DNA of 64,000 bases from Laguncularia racemosa (taxonomy: Eukaryota; Streptophyta; Magnoliopsida; Myrtales; Combretaceae), in contig JBBMOL010000116.1 of NCBI GenBank assembly GCA_037954665.1, positions 1,950,807 through 2,014,806 of the forward strand, in the 5' to 3' direction. Under the pieces are notes generated by a model. That model was given only the letters and a program-made list of their open reading frames with translations, did not search any database and was not told the DNA's origin. Positions 1 through 10,341 of the stretch are shown here, one piece after another. Within the stretch, counting starts at the first letter, position 1. Each line of letters starts with the position of its first letter. The translations under genes and the position numbers were made by a program.

Positions 1-810
1 GAGGTCGATGGCAAGCCCTATTCCTCTCAGAGGTGGTAAACCTATTGGCAAATCATCAGTAAAAAGATCATTGTACTCATTTAATAGCTAAGATACTGTA
101 GAAGGTAGAGATTGATGTTCTTGCACCCTTAGGGCATATCTTAACTGTACCAGGTATATTGGAGTCTCTTTTGTCATAACTCTCTCCAACTCACCCTGTC
201 CCATCAACAATACCTTCTTTTCCCTAGATTTATTGGTCTGCACTGGAACCCCTTTTACCTCTGATGGCTTACTAATCTGTTGTTGAAGTTTTTGAACCTT
301 TGAAGGTGATATTGAATTCAGAATAATGCGTTTTCCCTCTTTCTAGAATACATATATATTCCTGAAGCCATCATGTAAAACCCTCTTATCATATAACCAA
401 GGCTTGCCAAGCAATATATGGGATGCACACATAGGTAGAATATCACACTCAATTTCATCATAGTATTTATCCCCTATACTACAAGGTACCCTAGCTCTTT
501 GGTTCACTTGTAAACTTCCTTGATCACTAAGCTAATGTAATTTATAAGGCTTAGGATGTGGAGTAGTGGCAAGTTTTAGTTTCGATACTAACAATGCTGC
601 TACCACATTTTTACAACTACCACCATCAACTATGAGGACACATAGGTTTCCTTGTGCCGTACAAGAAGTATGGAATAAATTTTCCCTTTGTTCATCATCC
701 TTAGTAGTAAAAGTAGTCAATGTTTGACGCAATACATTAGTAGAAAGAAACATTTCACTTGACATGATTGTGTTTAAATCCAACAACACAATAATATCAC
801 TACACTCCAC
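1..810 (-). pseudogene. Family A (A4) gypsy protease and PR-RT linker, decayed
   Basis: This is the N-terminal pol part of a Ty3/gypsy element on the minus strand. The 532-810 stretch reads into a retropepsin active site, LIVDGGSCKNVV, preceded by the family-typical RENLFHTSC. Below 532 the same protein continues through an in-frame stop to LLGKPW near 400, then a charged linker, and ends at the window edge with GLPPLRG, the segment that precedes reverse transcriptase. Two visible stops lie within 1-530. Retropepsin would cut the Gag-Pol polyprotein. No gag lies upstream: the frame starts directly after the leader (811-1743), so gag has been deleted. RT and integrase, if present, are outside the window. 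The family assignment is firm, and the copy is non-functional as read. Confidence 0.8.
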
Positions 811-1743
811 GGTTCAAGTAAATAACTAAGTCACAAATGAAGTACACAATCACTTCTAAGTAGTTAAGAATTAAATTCAACCACAAGTGTTTAAGTAATG
901 AGTTCAATTACTTTCACACTTTAATTGCTTGTTTGAGTTCAAATTCTACTATTCAACTTTCCTTTTCTTGCCTTGGTTTCACATTACTTAAATTCACAAT
1001 ATGCAGCACCTTAACATAAACACAAATTCACAACTTCACACCGCCACACAACTTCCCTTGCTTACGGTCAAAATTTTTCCACCACCACTTACACCACTAA
1101 CAACACTTCTCTAAATAACACACACAATACCACACTACACACACATACACCCTTCACTAAATACATAAAACACAACACCACGCACGCACACCTTCTACTC
1201 ACAGTGCACTTCTCTACTTCTATACAATTTTCCAAACCGCAACTTACAACAAAAGGCAACTCAATTTCAAAATTCAAATGAGTTCACTAATTGCAATCTT
1301 TCTACAAATGGTAAGGAGCCACTTTCAAATTTTAAATGAACACACAATTACTTCCATCACTTAATGTGTATTTTGAAAATCAAATAGTTTCCATATAATC
1401 CACACAATTCAAATTTGAAAAATTGTACACTAAACCCCCTTATGTCCAAAAACAATACAAGCAAAATACACCTCCACTTCTTCACAAAAGAGGTAACTTC
1501 AAGTTCTGAATTTTGAATTCAAAAATATGTTACTACTCCTCTTCTTTTTCACGAAAATTATCAATCAAAAGGAGCTTCAACAAGACCTCAAATTCCACTT
1601 CAACAAGCAGCAAAGTCAACTCCTCAATCAAGACAATTACATAACTTCAATTCACAACATACAATTGCGGATCACAAATTGAAGAGCCCTAATTGAACAT
1701 GAAGATCAAGAAATCAGCCAAAACTACTCCCTTCTCTAAACTT
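811..1743 (-). other. Family A 5' leader (untranslated) of A4
   Basis: Read on the minus strand, this AT-rich stretch lies between PBS and coding region. It is clearly homologous to the leaders at 33091-34173 and 43136-44226; for example the segment around 840-960 shares the words for a reversed 'taactacttagaagt' and 'taaagtgtgaaagtaattgaact'. It has no coding signal. The match to the gag-only elements A1 and A2 ties A4 to the same family. Confidence 0.75.
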
Positions 1744-1757
1744 AAGCTTTGATACCA
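1744..1757 (-). other. Primer binding site of A4
   Basis: The minus strand reads TGGTATCAAAGCTT, one mismatch (CAG to CAA) from the plant initiator tRNA-Met PBS TGGTATCAGAGC. It lies five bases inside the LTR end at 1763. Confidence 0.85.
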
Positions 1758-1762
1758 AAAGA

Positions 1763-2768
1763 TGATATGCTTAAAAGCAAGTGAAAGCATATGCAATCAA
1801 ACAAATGGAACAACTCCTAATCAACATCCAAGAATCGGATCAACTTCAATTATGCTTAAACCCTAAAAATTGCTTTTGTAATCCAATTTGTTAGTTAATC
1901 AATCTTAACACCAAATGATGCTGTGCTCAATGGAATTAAGCACACCACATAAGATCAAATGAGATTCCAAATCACCGACAACACAAAATATGGGCATGAA
2001 CTTCTTACAACAAAGGAACTTCCACGTAATTGCAGAAAGGCAATAAACAAGATAATGTATAGGATACAATTCCACTAAATTGACAACAATATAAGGATGG
2101 AAATTGAACCTACAATTGATGTGGATTATGAACCAAGAACCAATCCTAATTAACACTAGATATGAAAAGGAAATCAACTTAGGAATTGATATTACTCACA
2201 ATTCACTAAGTTGCAATTCGCTACGATTCTAATGGATTGAAATTGATAAGAGTCTATGAAATCTTAGGACAAACCCTAATCTCTTATGAAAAATTGCAGC
2301 AATGGTAAGTGTATTCTCTCCTTCTCTAAAAACTCTACTTAAGCAAGTATTTATACTTGCTCCCTTTAGGGTTAAGATGACTAAAAAATTACAACTATGC
2401 CACTAACTGGTGGCCGGTCCTAAAACACAAAATACAACTAAATAAAATGTCCTAAAAGCTTACAAAATAAATGGTTCAAAAAAAAATAACAAACAAATAA
2501 AAAAAATCTTCAACACGCCGGGTCTTTAAGGTCACTAGATATGAACCCTGATGAGGTTCCCGACTCACTCAAAAGTGTAGGTAATTTGGCACCTTGTAGA
2601 ACTGATAAATGTACCTATCAGAATGCAAAACAATTATATGATGAAAAGGTAGAAATTAAGTTAGCATCCTCTAGATTAGGTTGCTCATGAAGAATTCTCA
2701 AAACTAAGTGTTGTAAGCCCTTAGCTCGGGCCCTGGTGATTAGTCCTGTGGGAATTTGATTCCTATTA
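1763..2768 (-). mobile_element. 5' LTR of family A copy A4
   Basis: This is a 1006-base LTR on the minus strand. Its 3' end reads ...CATATCA directly before the PBS spacer. Its 5' end reads TAATAGGAATCAAATT, where the solo LTR at 29246 has TGATAGGAATCAAACT. The shared block 'accagggcccgagctaag' follows in both. The promoter region has a TATA box in the context aagTATAAATActtgcttaag, common to all family A LTRs. It is inserted in a Tekay/Del-like protease relic whose sequence resumes at 2769. The partner LTR lies left of the window, so the duplication cannot be checked. Confidence 0.85.
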
Positions 2769-3322
2769 GATCTATGGTGATGTAGTATCTTAATAACCGA
2801 TTTACCCTTAAGATCACATCAAAGTCTATCATCTCCAACATTAATAGATTGGTTGGTAACACCTTACCTTTCTACTTTTACATTAACATCTTAGCATATT
2901 TTATCAAAAACTCTACTAACCCCCAATAGGGTATACACATTGAAAAAATTGTCCAAACAAATAGCATTCAATCCACACACATGCACAAACATATCAGAAA
3001 TATAAAAGTGTGTGGCACAAGTGTTAAAAAGTATATAGGTACTGTAAGAATATGCAAGAAGTGTATCTATTATAGTGTCTATGTTAGGGGTGCCCTAGTG
3101 TTATTGTTGGAGGGTAAAAACCTTAGCCATTGCCTACTGTCTTGGGCCTCCTTGTCTAAGCTCTCGCTTGTGGCCTCACCATTTGAACCCACTATATTGA
3201 GTTGGTTTGATTTCCTATGTTACTACACTCAAATTCCTTTGTGTCCCATTTGTTTACATAGGTACCAAAAGGTGAGAGGGACAAATTTCTCAATATAAGT
3301 CCTATTGTTATGCCTTAGTCTT
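2769..3322 (-). pseudogene. Tekay/Del-like gag C-terminus and protease relic
   Basis: Read on the minus strand and across frameshifts, this holds a cysteine/histidine segment (CKQMGHKEFEC) near 3200-3290 and the pre-protease context KVFTL. Near 2980-3060 the reading YILFNTCATHFYIS matches the Del/Tekay protease active site pattern FDTGATHSFIS, with D and G lost. The C-terminal protease pattern LEMIDFDVIL follows near 2810-2840. Active-site loss and several frameshifts make it dead. It continues the gag relic at 3829-4480, from which it is separated by an LTR insertion, and it is cut at 2768 by the A4 LTR. The lineage is inferred from motifs only. Confidence 0.65.
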
Positions 3323-3828
3323 TGATGTGCCAAGGATCCAATTGTAATTACACAATGCCAATTGAAGAATCAATTAAACAAAGTCCACAAAAATGGCGTG
3401 ATTCTAATTATCACGTGAACCCTAATTGCATGAAATAAGAACAAAATAAAACTTCAAATTCTTACCAGACATGATGCACTAGTAGAATTAGGAACAACTT
3501 GTAATTTGTGGATATTACTCACAATAAATCCAAGCCTCCACTTGCCATAACCCTAGAAGAAGTTGATAAAAGTGTCTTATGAAATAGAGAAAAGCCTCTC
3601 TTTCATGTGAAAATGGCAGCAAATATAATGTTCAAAAAGTCTCCTTACAAAACCTAATAAGCTAGTATTTATACCCTACTCTAAAACAAGTAAAATTACA
3701 ACCATACTAAATGGTCAAAACTGGTACTTTGGGTCACTTGAGAACCGATTCCCTATGTGAAAGAGAGGTGTAGATGGCCGGTTCTTCTCAAGATAAAAAT
3801 GCAAATGAAATGAGGGTTAGTTCCACTT
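3323..3828 (-). mobile_element. Short family A-like LTR remnant
   Basis: The minus-strand 3' end is ...GGCACATCA, as in family A. The body carries family A landmarks in order: GTATAAATACTAGC TATA region near 3667, 'gttatggcaagtgg' and 'gtgagtaatatcc'. Most of U3 is missing, so the 5' end is not a canonical TG. Both flanks carry GTCTT (3318-3322 and 3829-3833). That could be a target duplication, or chance if the copy was truncated later. It splits a Tekay/Del-like gag. Confidence 0.65.
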
Positions 3829-4480
3829 GTCTTTATAGGTTCAATTTGGTTCATAATGGATCGTGATCCAATCACAAACCAATTGCCATTGCGCTTGGTT
3901 GTCTTCTTTTAAAAACGGAGAAAATGTACTTGCTACAATGTAAATGTCTAGGCTCATTTGTTCAAATAGGCTTCCCACTACAGGATTTAGAGGTTTGATT
4001 CCCATCAGTCTTCCACATGAGAAACAAGCACCTTCTACCATTGGCAATCTTTTAACTTGTGTAGCCTAAAGCATCTAGTACATTTGATAGTAGGAGTTAT
4101 GGGAAGGGCTAATGGAACTAGCTTGGACTAAATTAGGGGAGTTGCTACAACCATAGGTCTAGTATGAAGTAATCGAGGCCTCTTTCGCTTATTTTGGATA
4201 ACTATTCCTTAAGTAGGCCTTCAAGTAGCGTATGCCATAGTTTCCTAAATTTCTTACTATTCACATCATCTAGGCAATTGGAATCATAAGTTTCATGCTA
4301 ATTCACTAGTGAAATACATTTACACGCTAAGGAGCTTTGCATAGACATGATAAACAAAATTTTCATACCTTTTGGAACTTGAGATTGATGATTTAAAGAT
4401 TCTACGAGTAGATTACACACTAATAAGCATCTAAGATTACAAGTGCTAAGAGATTGAGGCTTGTAGTTAGAGATTGTCTT
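3829..4480 (-). pseudogene. Tekay/Del-like Gag C-terminal region with zinc-knuckle residues
   Basis: On the minus strand, near 3990-4080, the translation contains CTRC, then LHKL and DC, then ACFSCGRLMG across one frameshift. This resembles the double cysteine/histidine segment of Del/Tekay Gag, which binds RNA. Upstream (higher coordinates) is a basic stretch with KRKRPRLLH. No open frame longer than about 70 codons survives. Bases 4140-4480 are too eroded to read with confidence. Together with 2769-3322 it forms one gag-protease relic interrupted by the LTR at 3323-3828. Confidence 0.5.
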
Positions 4481-4481
4481 A

Positions 4482-4973
4482 GTTTTCTTGGAATTGTGCT
4501 TGGATTGTTCTTCTTACTATTCAATCATGCTTTCTACGAGCTAATGTAGGGATTTTGATCTTTACATGTGGAAGAAAGTGAAAAGGAAAATGGAAGTTTC
4601 AATGTGAGAAAGTAAGAGGAAGAGATAGATGAGAGGGAGAACGAAGGTGATGATGATGATGAGAGAATAAGAGGGGGATGAAGGGTGATTGGTGGGAAAA
4701 GAGAAGTATAGCCAATTCTTCAAGTCTTATTTTAGTTATTGATAAATATAATGGTAAGAATCTAGACATTAGAAGGTGATGGTTCACGAGACACTTAAGT
4801 GTAAGCATGAGGAAAGCTTTGTAGGTATAGGGAAGAGTTTGCATGCATGTATGGAATTCTAATGGCTACCTTTTTATTTGGTATAATGGATGACTAAATT
4901 ATATTAGAATGGGTTAAATTAAATTAAGTGATATGATTTGGGATTATTAGGGGCATGTAGCTTATAGATTAAT
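4482..4973. repeat. Dispersed repeat R1, copy 1
   Basis: This segment aligns by eye along its length with 16400-16939 in the same orientation. Both start near 'tcttggaattgtgcttg', share 'agagatagatgagag'-like purine-rich centres, and end near 'gcatgtagc(t/c)tata'. Identity looks moderate, with indels. No open frame, terminal inverted repeat or clear LTR motif was found. It is an unidentified interspersed repeat. Here it abuts a family A LTR at 4974. Confidence 0.6.
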
Positions 4974-5425
4974 TGATGTGCCTAAAACCAAGAATAAGCA
5001 CATACAAAACCAATTTGAAAGATAATCAAACAATGTCAATCAAACTAGTCACAATCTCATGAATAATGATATCAATTTCCAATGTTTATAACCGATTCTT
5101 CAATTAGGATGTGTTCAATCTTAAATCCAAATATGATATAGCTATGATTCCAAAAGATGACGTGCCTAAAACCAAGATTAAACACATGCAATTGAATTAA
5201 AGAAACAACTTCAATTCACAATTAAAAACCGGTTCAATGGAGACAAAAATTGCGTGAACCCTAATGGAGATGTAATGAAATTCGAATGCTCAAAGTTTCA
5301 ATTAACAATCCAACAATGATAATTTTCTCCAATAAATAATAATTATAAGTAATTCCACGTAAATTACACACAAGAACAACAAGATCTAATTCCGTGATCC
5401 ACTTTCCAAACAAAATGATCCACGG
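4974..5425 (-). mobile_element. Truncated long-form family A LTR
   Basis: On the minus strand this is the downstream end of the long-form family A LTR. The end ...GGCACATCA is at 4974, and 184 bases inside it (5158) is a second LTR-end-like ...GGCACGTCA followed by a PBS-like TTGGAATCATAGC. The rest parallels the solo LTR at 9156-10341 up to about 5425, where it stops. It joins Tekay/Del-like integrase at about 5426. U3 and the TATA region are lost. Confidence 0.75.
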
Positions 5426-5637
5426 TGTGGGGGAAAGATAGATTTTGGGATTGAAATTGGTCCAAGAGGCCGTGGGTAAGGTAAAATTGATAAGACAAAG
5501 AATATAGATAGCTCAGAGTTAGCAAAAGAGCTATGTTGATAAGAGATGATGCCCTTTAGAATTCTAGGTAGGAGACAAGGTACTATTAAAAGTTTCTCCA
5601 ACAAGGAGGGTAATCAGGTTAGGTCTAAGAGGGAAGT
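5426..5637 (+). pseudogene. Tekay/Del-like integrase, C-terminal part (left fragment)
   Basis: The plus strand reads fragments typical of the integrase C-terminal region of Del/Tekay chromoviruses: GKVKLIRQR, then VGDKVLLKVSPTR, then LGLRGKL just before 5638. The frame contains several stops and at least one shift. It continues without a break in sense at 13291 (LNLRDISPFEVPEKI), so the family C element 5638-13290 was inserted in this gene. The 5' side is truncated by the LTR at 4974-5425. Integrase would insert element DNA into the host genome; this fragment is inactive. Confidence 0.7.
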
Positions 5638-6364
5638 TGATGGGATTTAGCTTGCACCAACTCTTTCCTATGATCTATTGGAAGGAATTGGAGGACCAAT
5701 GACAAGGGTGAGAGCAAAACTCATGGAGTAAGCTTTGAATGGACTTATTTAAGATCACTTGGACCAAGCATTATGAATGATTACTCTAAAAGATGAAGAG
5801 ATTATTTTCCATTTATCAAGCATGTCCACTATTGATAATGAAGATCAAAACTTGGAATAACCTTAGCAAAATGGACATTTTTGAGCTTCAAGGATGTGAT
5901 TACATACAAGATATTGAAGATCACTTGGAAGTGGAAGAAGACCGCCGACTTTTGAGGCCGACTTAGAGTTAAAGGCCACTGGCCTTGGCCATATAGGTTG
6001 CCGACTTACATAGCTGACCTAAATGTAGGCTGTTGACTTAGGGTGTCGACTTATGTGGACCCGTAGTGTAATTTCTTATGTATTTTTTCCCATTCGATTG
6101 TAGACTATAAATAGTCTTTTAGGACACAAAACTTAGGTAGACTTTTATGTATTTTTTTATGAGAAAAACCTCCTTGTTGTTCTTCATCAAGAACTTCCTC
6201 CGATCCAATCTAGGTATCATGTAGTGATCACAATTCTTTATAACTTTGGTTTTAATTCAGTATTCAAGTTAGGTACAAGTTGTTGCTTGATTTCATGGAC
6301 GATTCTAAGGCTTCTTTTCCATCTGATCAGGTTTTAGGACATTCTTAACCTAGGGTTCGCATCA
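5638..6364 (+). mobile_element. 5' LTR of family C
   Basis: This 727-base LTR starts TGATGGGATTTAGC and ends TTCGCATCA. It pairs with 12533-13290. It contains GC-rich short repeats on a ccgact/aggcc theme (about 5938-6062), then a TATA box in gactaTAAATAgtc near 6110. The first about 180 bases correspond to sequence that in the 3' copy still belongs to the polyprotein reading frame. Confidence 0.88.
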
Positions 6365-6935
6365 TTTGGTATTAGTGCTTTGGCTTTTGGAAATTAGGTG
6401 TTATCTATCCTTTAGCATTATTGCATTGTTGTGTTTTGTTAATTTAGTCTTTTGAATTTGGTTATTCGTCGTTGTTTTTGTTTGTTAAAAAAAAATTGTT
6501 CCTTTAAATTCGTTCTGCAAGTTTAGAATTGGTTGATTGATTTGGTATATTGCTGGTGGTTTTCGTTGATAGTGTGTTCAAGGAGAAAAAAGAAAGAGAG
6601 AGAGAGAGAAGAAGAAGGAGAAGAAAAGGAATTAGATTCATATAAAGAAAAAGGGGGTTGTCATGAAATTTCCTCTTGGATAGATTATACTAGATTATTC
6701 CTTAGTTCTCAACATTACGTTGTCATTATTTGTTGCCTGGTAGGGTCGTTAATAGGGTTCTTGTTAAAGAATTAGTAGGGAGGAGTTTATTGAATACAAA
6801 AATATACATATATTATTGAGTGATACACGGGTGATTTAAATTTGTATTTCTAAGTGTAAGCAAGTGAGGGAGAGTTGAGAGGAAAAAAATTATTTTTTTA
6901 GTGCTATTAACAAATTTCTTACAGGTTGTGAAAAC
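6365..6935 (+). other. PBS and leader of family C, with a short AG-rich tract
   Basis: The PBS-like TGGTATTAGTGCTT at 6367-6380 follows the LTR by two bases; CAG of the usual PBS has become TAG. The leader to 6935 has a purine tract of GA repeats (about 6585-6632) and a minor open frame that I regard as chance. No other feature was seen. Confidence 0.7.
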
Positions 6936-8060
6936 ATGAGTAGTGGAGGAGATCATATGGATTCTAATATGAAGATGTTTATGAAGGAAATCTAAGATCA
7001 ATTTAAACTTCTGAATAGAAGGTTAGATGATCTTGAATCTCCTTCTAAGCATAAGTCTTTTAGAAGGAGTATGGATGAGGAGGGGGAACATGAGGAGTCT
7101 GATGTTGATATGGATAGTTATAGGAGAGGTAAAAGGGTTGTTTAGAGGCAGAATAGTAATTTAAGGAGCATTAAGATGGCAATTCTTACTTTTTAAGGGA
7201 AGAATGACCTTGGGTTGTATTTGGAGTGGGAAAGAAAAGTAGAACATGTATTTGATTGTCATAATTATGCTGAGGAGAAGAAGGTTAAATTAACAGCAGT
7301 TGAGTTGATTAATTATGGTAGTATTTGGTGGGATCAACTTATGGTTAGTAGGTGAAGAATAGGAGAGAGACCAATTAGGTCATGGGAGGAGATAAAGTTA
7401 GTAATGAGGAAAAGGTTTATACCTAGTCATTACTATAGCGATTTGTATAGAAAGTTATAGGGGTTGACTTAAGGTTCCATGAGTGTTGAGGATTATTATA
7501 AAGAGATGGAGGTAGCTATGATTCAGGTTAACATAGAAGAAGATCGTGAGGCTACAATGGCTAAATTTGTTAATGTCCTGAATAGAGAGATAGCTGACAT
7601 TGTAGAGCTGCATCATTATGCAGAGATGGAGGAACTATTGCATAAGGCTATTAAAGTGGAGAGGTAGTTAAAGTCTAAGGGTACCTCTAGGTATAGCTCT
7701 ACTTCTGGCTCTTAAGGAAAGACAATTTAAAATAATCATAAGGATACATCTAGACAAAAGGAAGATGCAAAGATTAAGGAACTAACTGCCTATCCTAAAG
7801 GTAAAATTGAACTTAAGCCCTCTACTAGATCACATGATATAAAATGTTTCAAGTGTCAGGGGTTGGGGCACATTGCATCTCATTGTCTAAACAAGAGGGT
7901 TATGGTTGTTTTAGATAATGGTCATATAGTAAGTATCAACTTAAATGAGGAAGAGATGCCCATTAGAGGAATGTAGTGATGTCGATGTAGAGGGTCCTGT
8001 GAAAGGAGAGATGTTGGTCACTAGGCGTGCTTTAAACATATAACCTAAGGAAGATGATGA
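6936..8060 (+). pseudogene. Gag of family C (capsid and zinc knuckle), broken
   Basis: The frame opens with ATG at 6936 (MSSGGDHMDSN). It carries the Gag capsid segment with YLEWERKVEHVFDCHNY, WWDQLM, KRFIPSHYY and EEDREATMAKF (about 7200-7600), then the zinc knuckle CFKCQGLGHIASHC (7848-7889), which is intact as C-X2-C-X4-H-X4-C. At least eight in-frame stops occur, most of them TAG where sister copies have glutamine. A frameshift follows the knuckle near 7970. Gag would form the virus-like particle and package the element RNA. The start was chosen as the first ATG of the frame after the leader, matching the position in family B. Confidence 0.85.
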
Positions 8061-8690
8061 TGAGGAACAATGTGTGCATATCTTCCATACTAGATGCCAT
8101 GTGAGTGGTAAGATATGTAGCATGATTATTGATAGTGGTAGTTATATAAATGTTGTAAGTTCTTTGATGGTTGAGAAATTGCATCTACATATAATGAAGC
8201 ATCTTAGGCCATATAAGTTGCAATGGTTAAATGAGTGTAGAGAAGTTAAAGTAACAAAGTAGGTTGTAGTTGCATTTTCCATTGGAAACTACAAGGATAA
8301 GGTACTTTGTGATGTTGCACCAATGCATGTTGGACATCTCCTTTTAGGGCGTCCATGGAGTTTGATAGGAATGTCACTCATGATGGGTACAAAAATGTGT
8401 ACAAACTTGTAATGAATAACCAACTCATTATGCTAACACTTCTCAAACCTTTAGAGGCATATGAGGATTAAGTTAGAATAGTGAAAGAGTGCAAATTGAG
8501 AGAAAACAAAGTGAGTACATCAAAAAAAGCAAAGAGTGACAAAAAGAGTAAGTATATAAGAAAGAGTAGGGAAAGCAGTGAAGAGAGCAATAAAATAATA
8601 AGTGGTTTTGCTATAAAAGGAGAGATTAAGAGAGCTATGTTGGCGAGGTAACAATTACTTGTACTTTTGTACAAGGATGTCTATTTTACA
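8061..8690 (+). pseudogene. Protease and PR-RT linker of family C
   Basis: The translation shows HIFHTRCHVSGKICSMIIDSG followed by YINVVSSLMVEKL (about 8074-8190), the aspartic protease core with D-S-G kept. It continues to HLLLGRPWS near 8330-8360 and loses the frame at about 8365. A lysine/serine-rich linker (8480-8650) follows, with its own frame changes. The same domain order is seen intact in B2 at 61300-61990. Stops at 8263 and 8471 are present. Confidence 0.8.
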
Positions 8691-9155
8691 ACTAACAATC
8701 TTAATTCATCTTTTCCTAGTTTGGTTGTGTCTTTGCTGCAAGAGTTTGAAGATTTATTTTCCAAGGACATTCCAGATGGATTACCTCCTCTAAGAGGTAT
8801 TAAACACTAGATCAATTTTATTCTAAGGTTATCTATCCTTAACAGACCCGCATATAGAGCCAATTCGGAAGAGACAAAAGAGATGCAAAGGCAGGTGGAA
8901 GAACTTGTACAAAAGGGATTCGTGCGAGAAAGTCTCAGTCCATGTTTAGTTCCTGTGCTGTTAGTTCCCAAGAAAGATAGAACATGGTGCATGTGTGTAG
9001 ATTGTCGAGCCATCAACAAGATCACCATAAAGTATAGATATCATATCCCCAGGTTAGATCATATGCTTGATCAGTTGTATGGTTTTTGTTTATTTTCAAA
9101 GATTGATTTAAAAAGTGGTTATCATCAAATTCACACAAAGGAAGGTGATAGATGG
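8691..9155 (+). pseudogene. Reverse transcriptase of family C, N-terminal half
   Basis: Reading from LVVSLLQEFEDLF through GLPPLRG, the RT fingers follow: EMQRQVEELVQKGFVRES, VLLVPKKDRTW, MCVDCRAINKITIKYR and FSKIDLKSGYHQI. The catalytic first aspartate (KIDLKSG) is kept. The frame is open from 8883 to 9155 and is then interrupted exactly at codon GATGG by the solo LTR. The second half resumes at 10342 after the duplicated GATGG. Confidence 0.9.
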
Positions 9156-10341
9156 TGATGTGCTCAAAACCAAGATTAAGCACATGCAAAACTAATTTGA
9201 AAGACAATTAGACAATGTCAATCAAACTCGTTCAATAATTGCACAATTCCTCAATATTTATGAACCAATTCCCACAACAAGGACGTGACCAAGAATGAAT
9301 CCAAGTATGATGAAGCTTTGATACCAAAAGATGATGTGCTCAAAACCAAGATTAAGCACATGTAAATGAATCAAAGAAATAACTTCAATTCACAATTAAA
9401 AACTGGTCTAATAGAATCAAGAATTACGTGAACCCTAATGGAGATTTAATGAAATCCGAATGCTCAAAGTTGCAATTAACAATCCAACAATGATAATCTT
9501 CTCCAATAAACAATAATCACAAGTAATTCCACGTGAATTATACACAAGAACAACAAGATCCCATTCTGTGATTCACTTTCCCAACAGAATGATCCATGGT
9601 TCAAAATGATGCTAAATTGAAGGTTAAAACTAAGGCTAAAACCAATCAATTAAGCAACAAGAATTTGATTACAAATGCAATTAAATTTGGTCAATAAAAC
9701 AACCAATTCAACCCTAGACATTACTCACTAGAGAGAAAAGGAAATTGCAACAAAGTAAATTTGATATTACTCACAAATTAACCTTAAAGCTACTCGCCAC
9801 AACCTCAAATTGGGATTTGAAATTGATAAGAGCAATTGGATTATGAATAAACCCTAACCCTCTCACATAAAAGTGAAATTCTAATTCTGAAAAATGGCCA
9901 CCTCAAACCCTACTTTAAGCAAGTATTTATACTTGCTCCCTTTAGGGTTAGAAAATACACAAAATTACAATTATACCACTTTTAAGGTGACTGGTCCTAA
10001 AAGACACTTACAAGTAAATGGAAGTGTCCCAAAGAAATAATTATAAATAAAAATAGTCTTCATCATGCTAGCTCTTCCATTGGATTTGTCGGCCCAGTTC
10101 ATCGCTGGTTTAGGTCAGTCCATGGATAACCCACAAGCTAAGTTTTGGTGAGTTTGTCCATCACCTTGTAAAGCCTGATAAGTGTGCCTGTTGGAATATA
10201 TAATACATGAATAAGATAAAAGAGGTTAGTAAACGAATAATTCTAGGGTCGATTTGCTCAAAATGGGCCTTTATCACCAAGATTTGAAATCCTTTAGTTC
10301 TTACCCTAATGATAGGTCTTATCAGATTTTTATTCCTATCA
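9156..10341 (-). mobile_element. Solo long-form family A LTR in the family C RT gene
   Basis: This 1186-base LTR is on the minus strand. It starts TGATAGGAATAAAAAT (10341 side), ends GAGCACATCA (9156 side), and is flanked by perfect duplications GATGG at 9151-9155 and 10342-10346. It is the long form: an internal LTR-end-like copy begins at 9332, preceded by a PBS-like TGGTATCAAAGC. There is no internal domain, so it is the product of LTR-LTR recombination. Its TATA region, gTATAAATActtgcttaa, lies near 9925-9945. An apparent start codon at 10254 merely fuses LTR sequence to RT. Confidence 0.95.

Noticed and set aside
3318..3833. Firm target duplication GTCTT around the LTR remnant
   Set aside because: The LTR lacks most of U3 and a TG start, so the match of five bases may be chance. 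Reported as possible only.
3841..4047. Free-standing small zinc-binding protein (CFSCGRL)
   Set aside because: It fits as the decayed zinc-knuckle part of a Tekay/Del-like Gag that continues on both sides.
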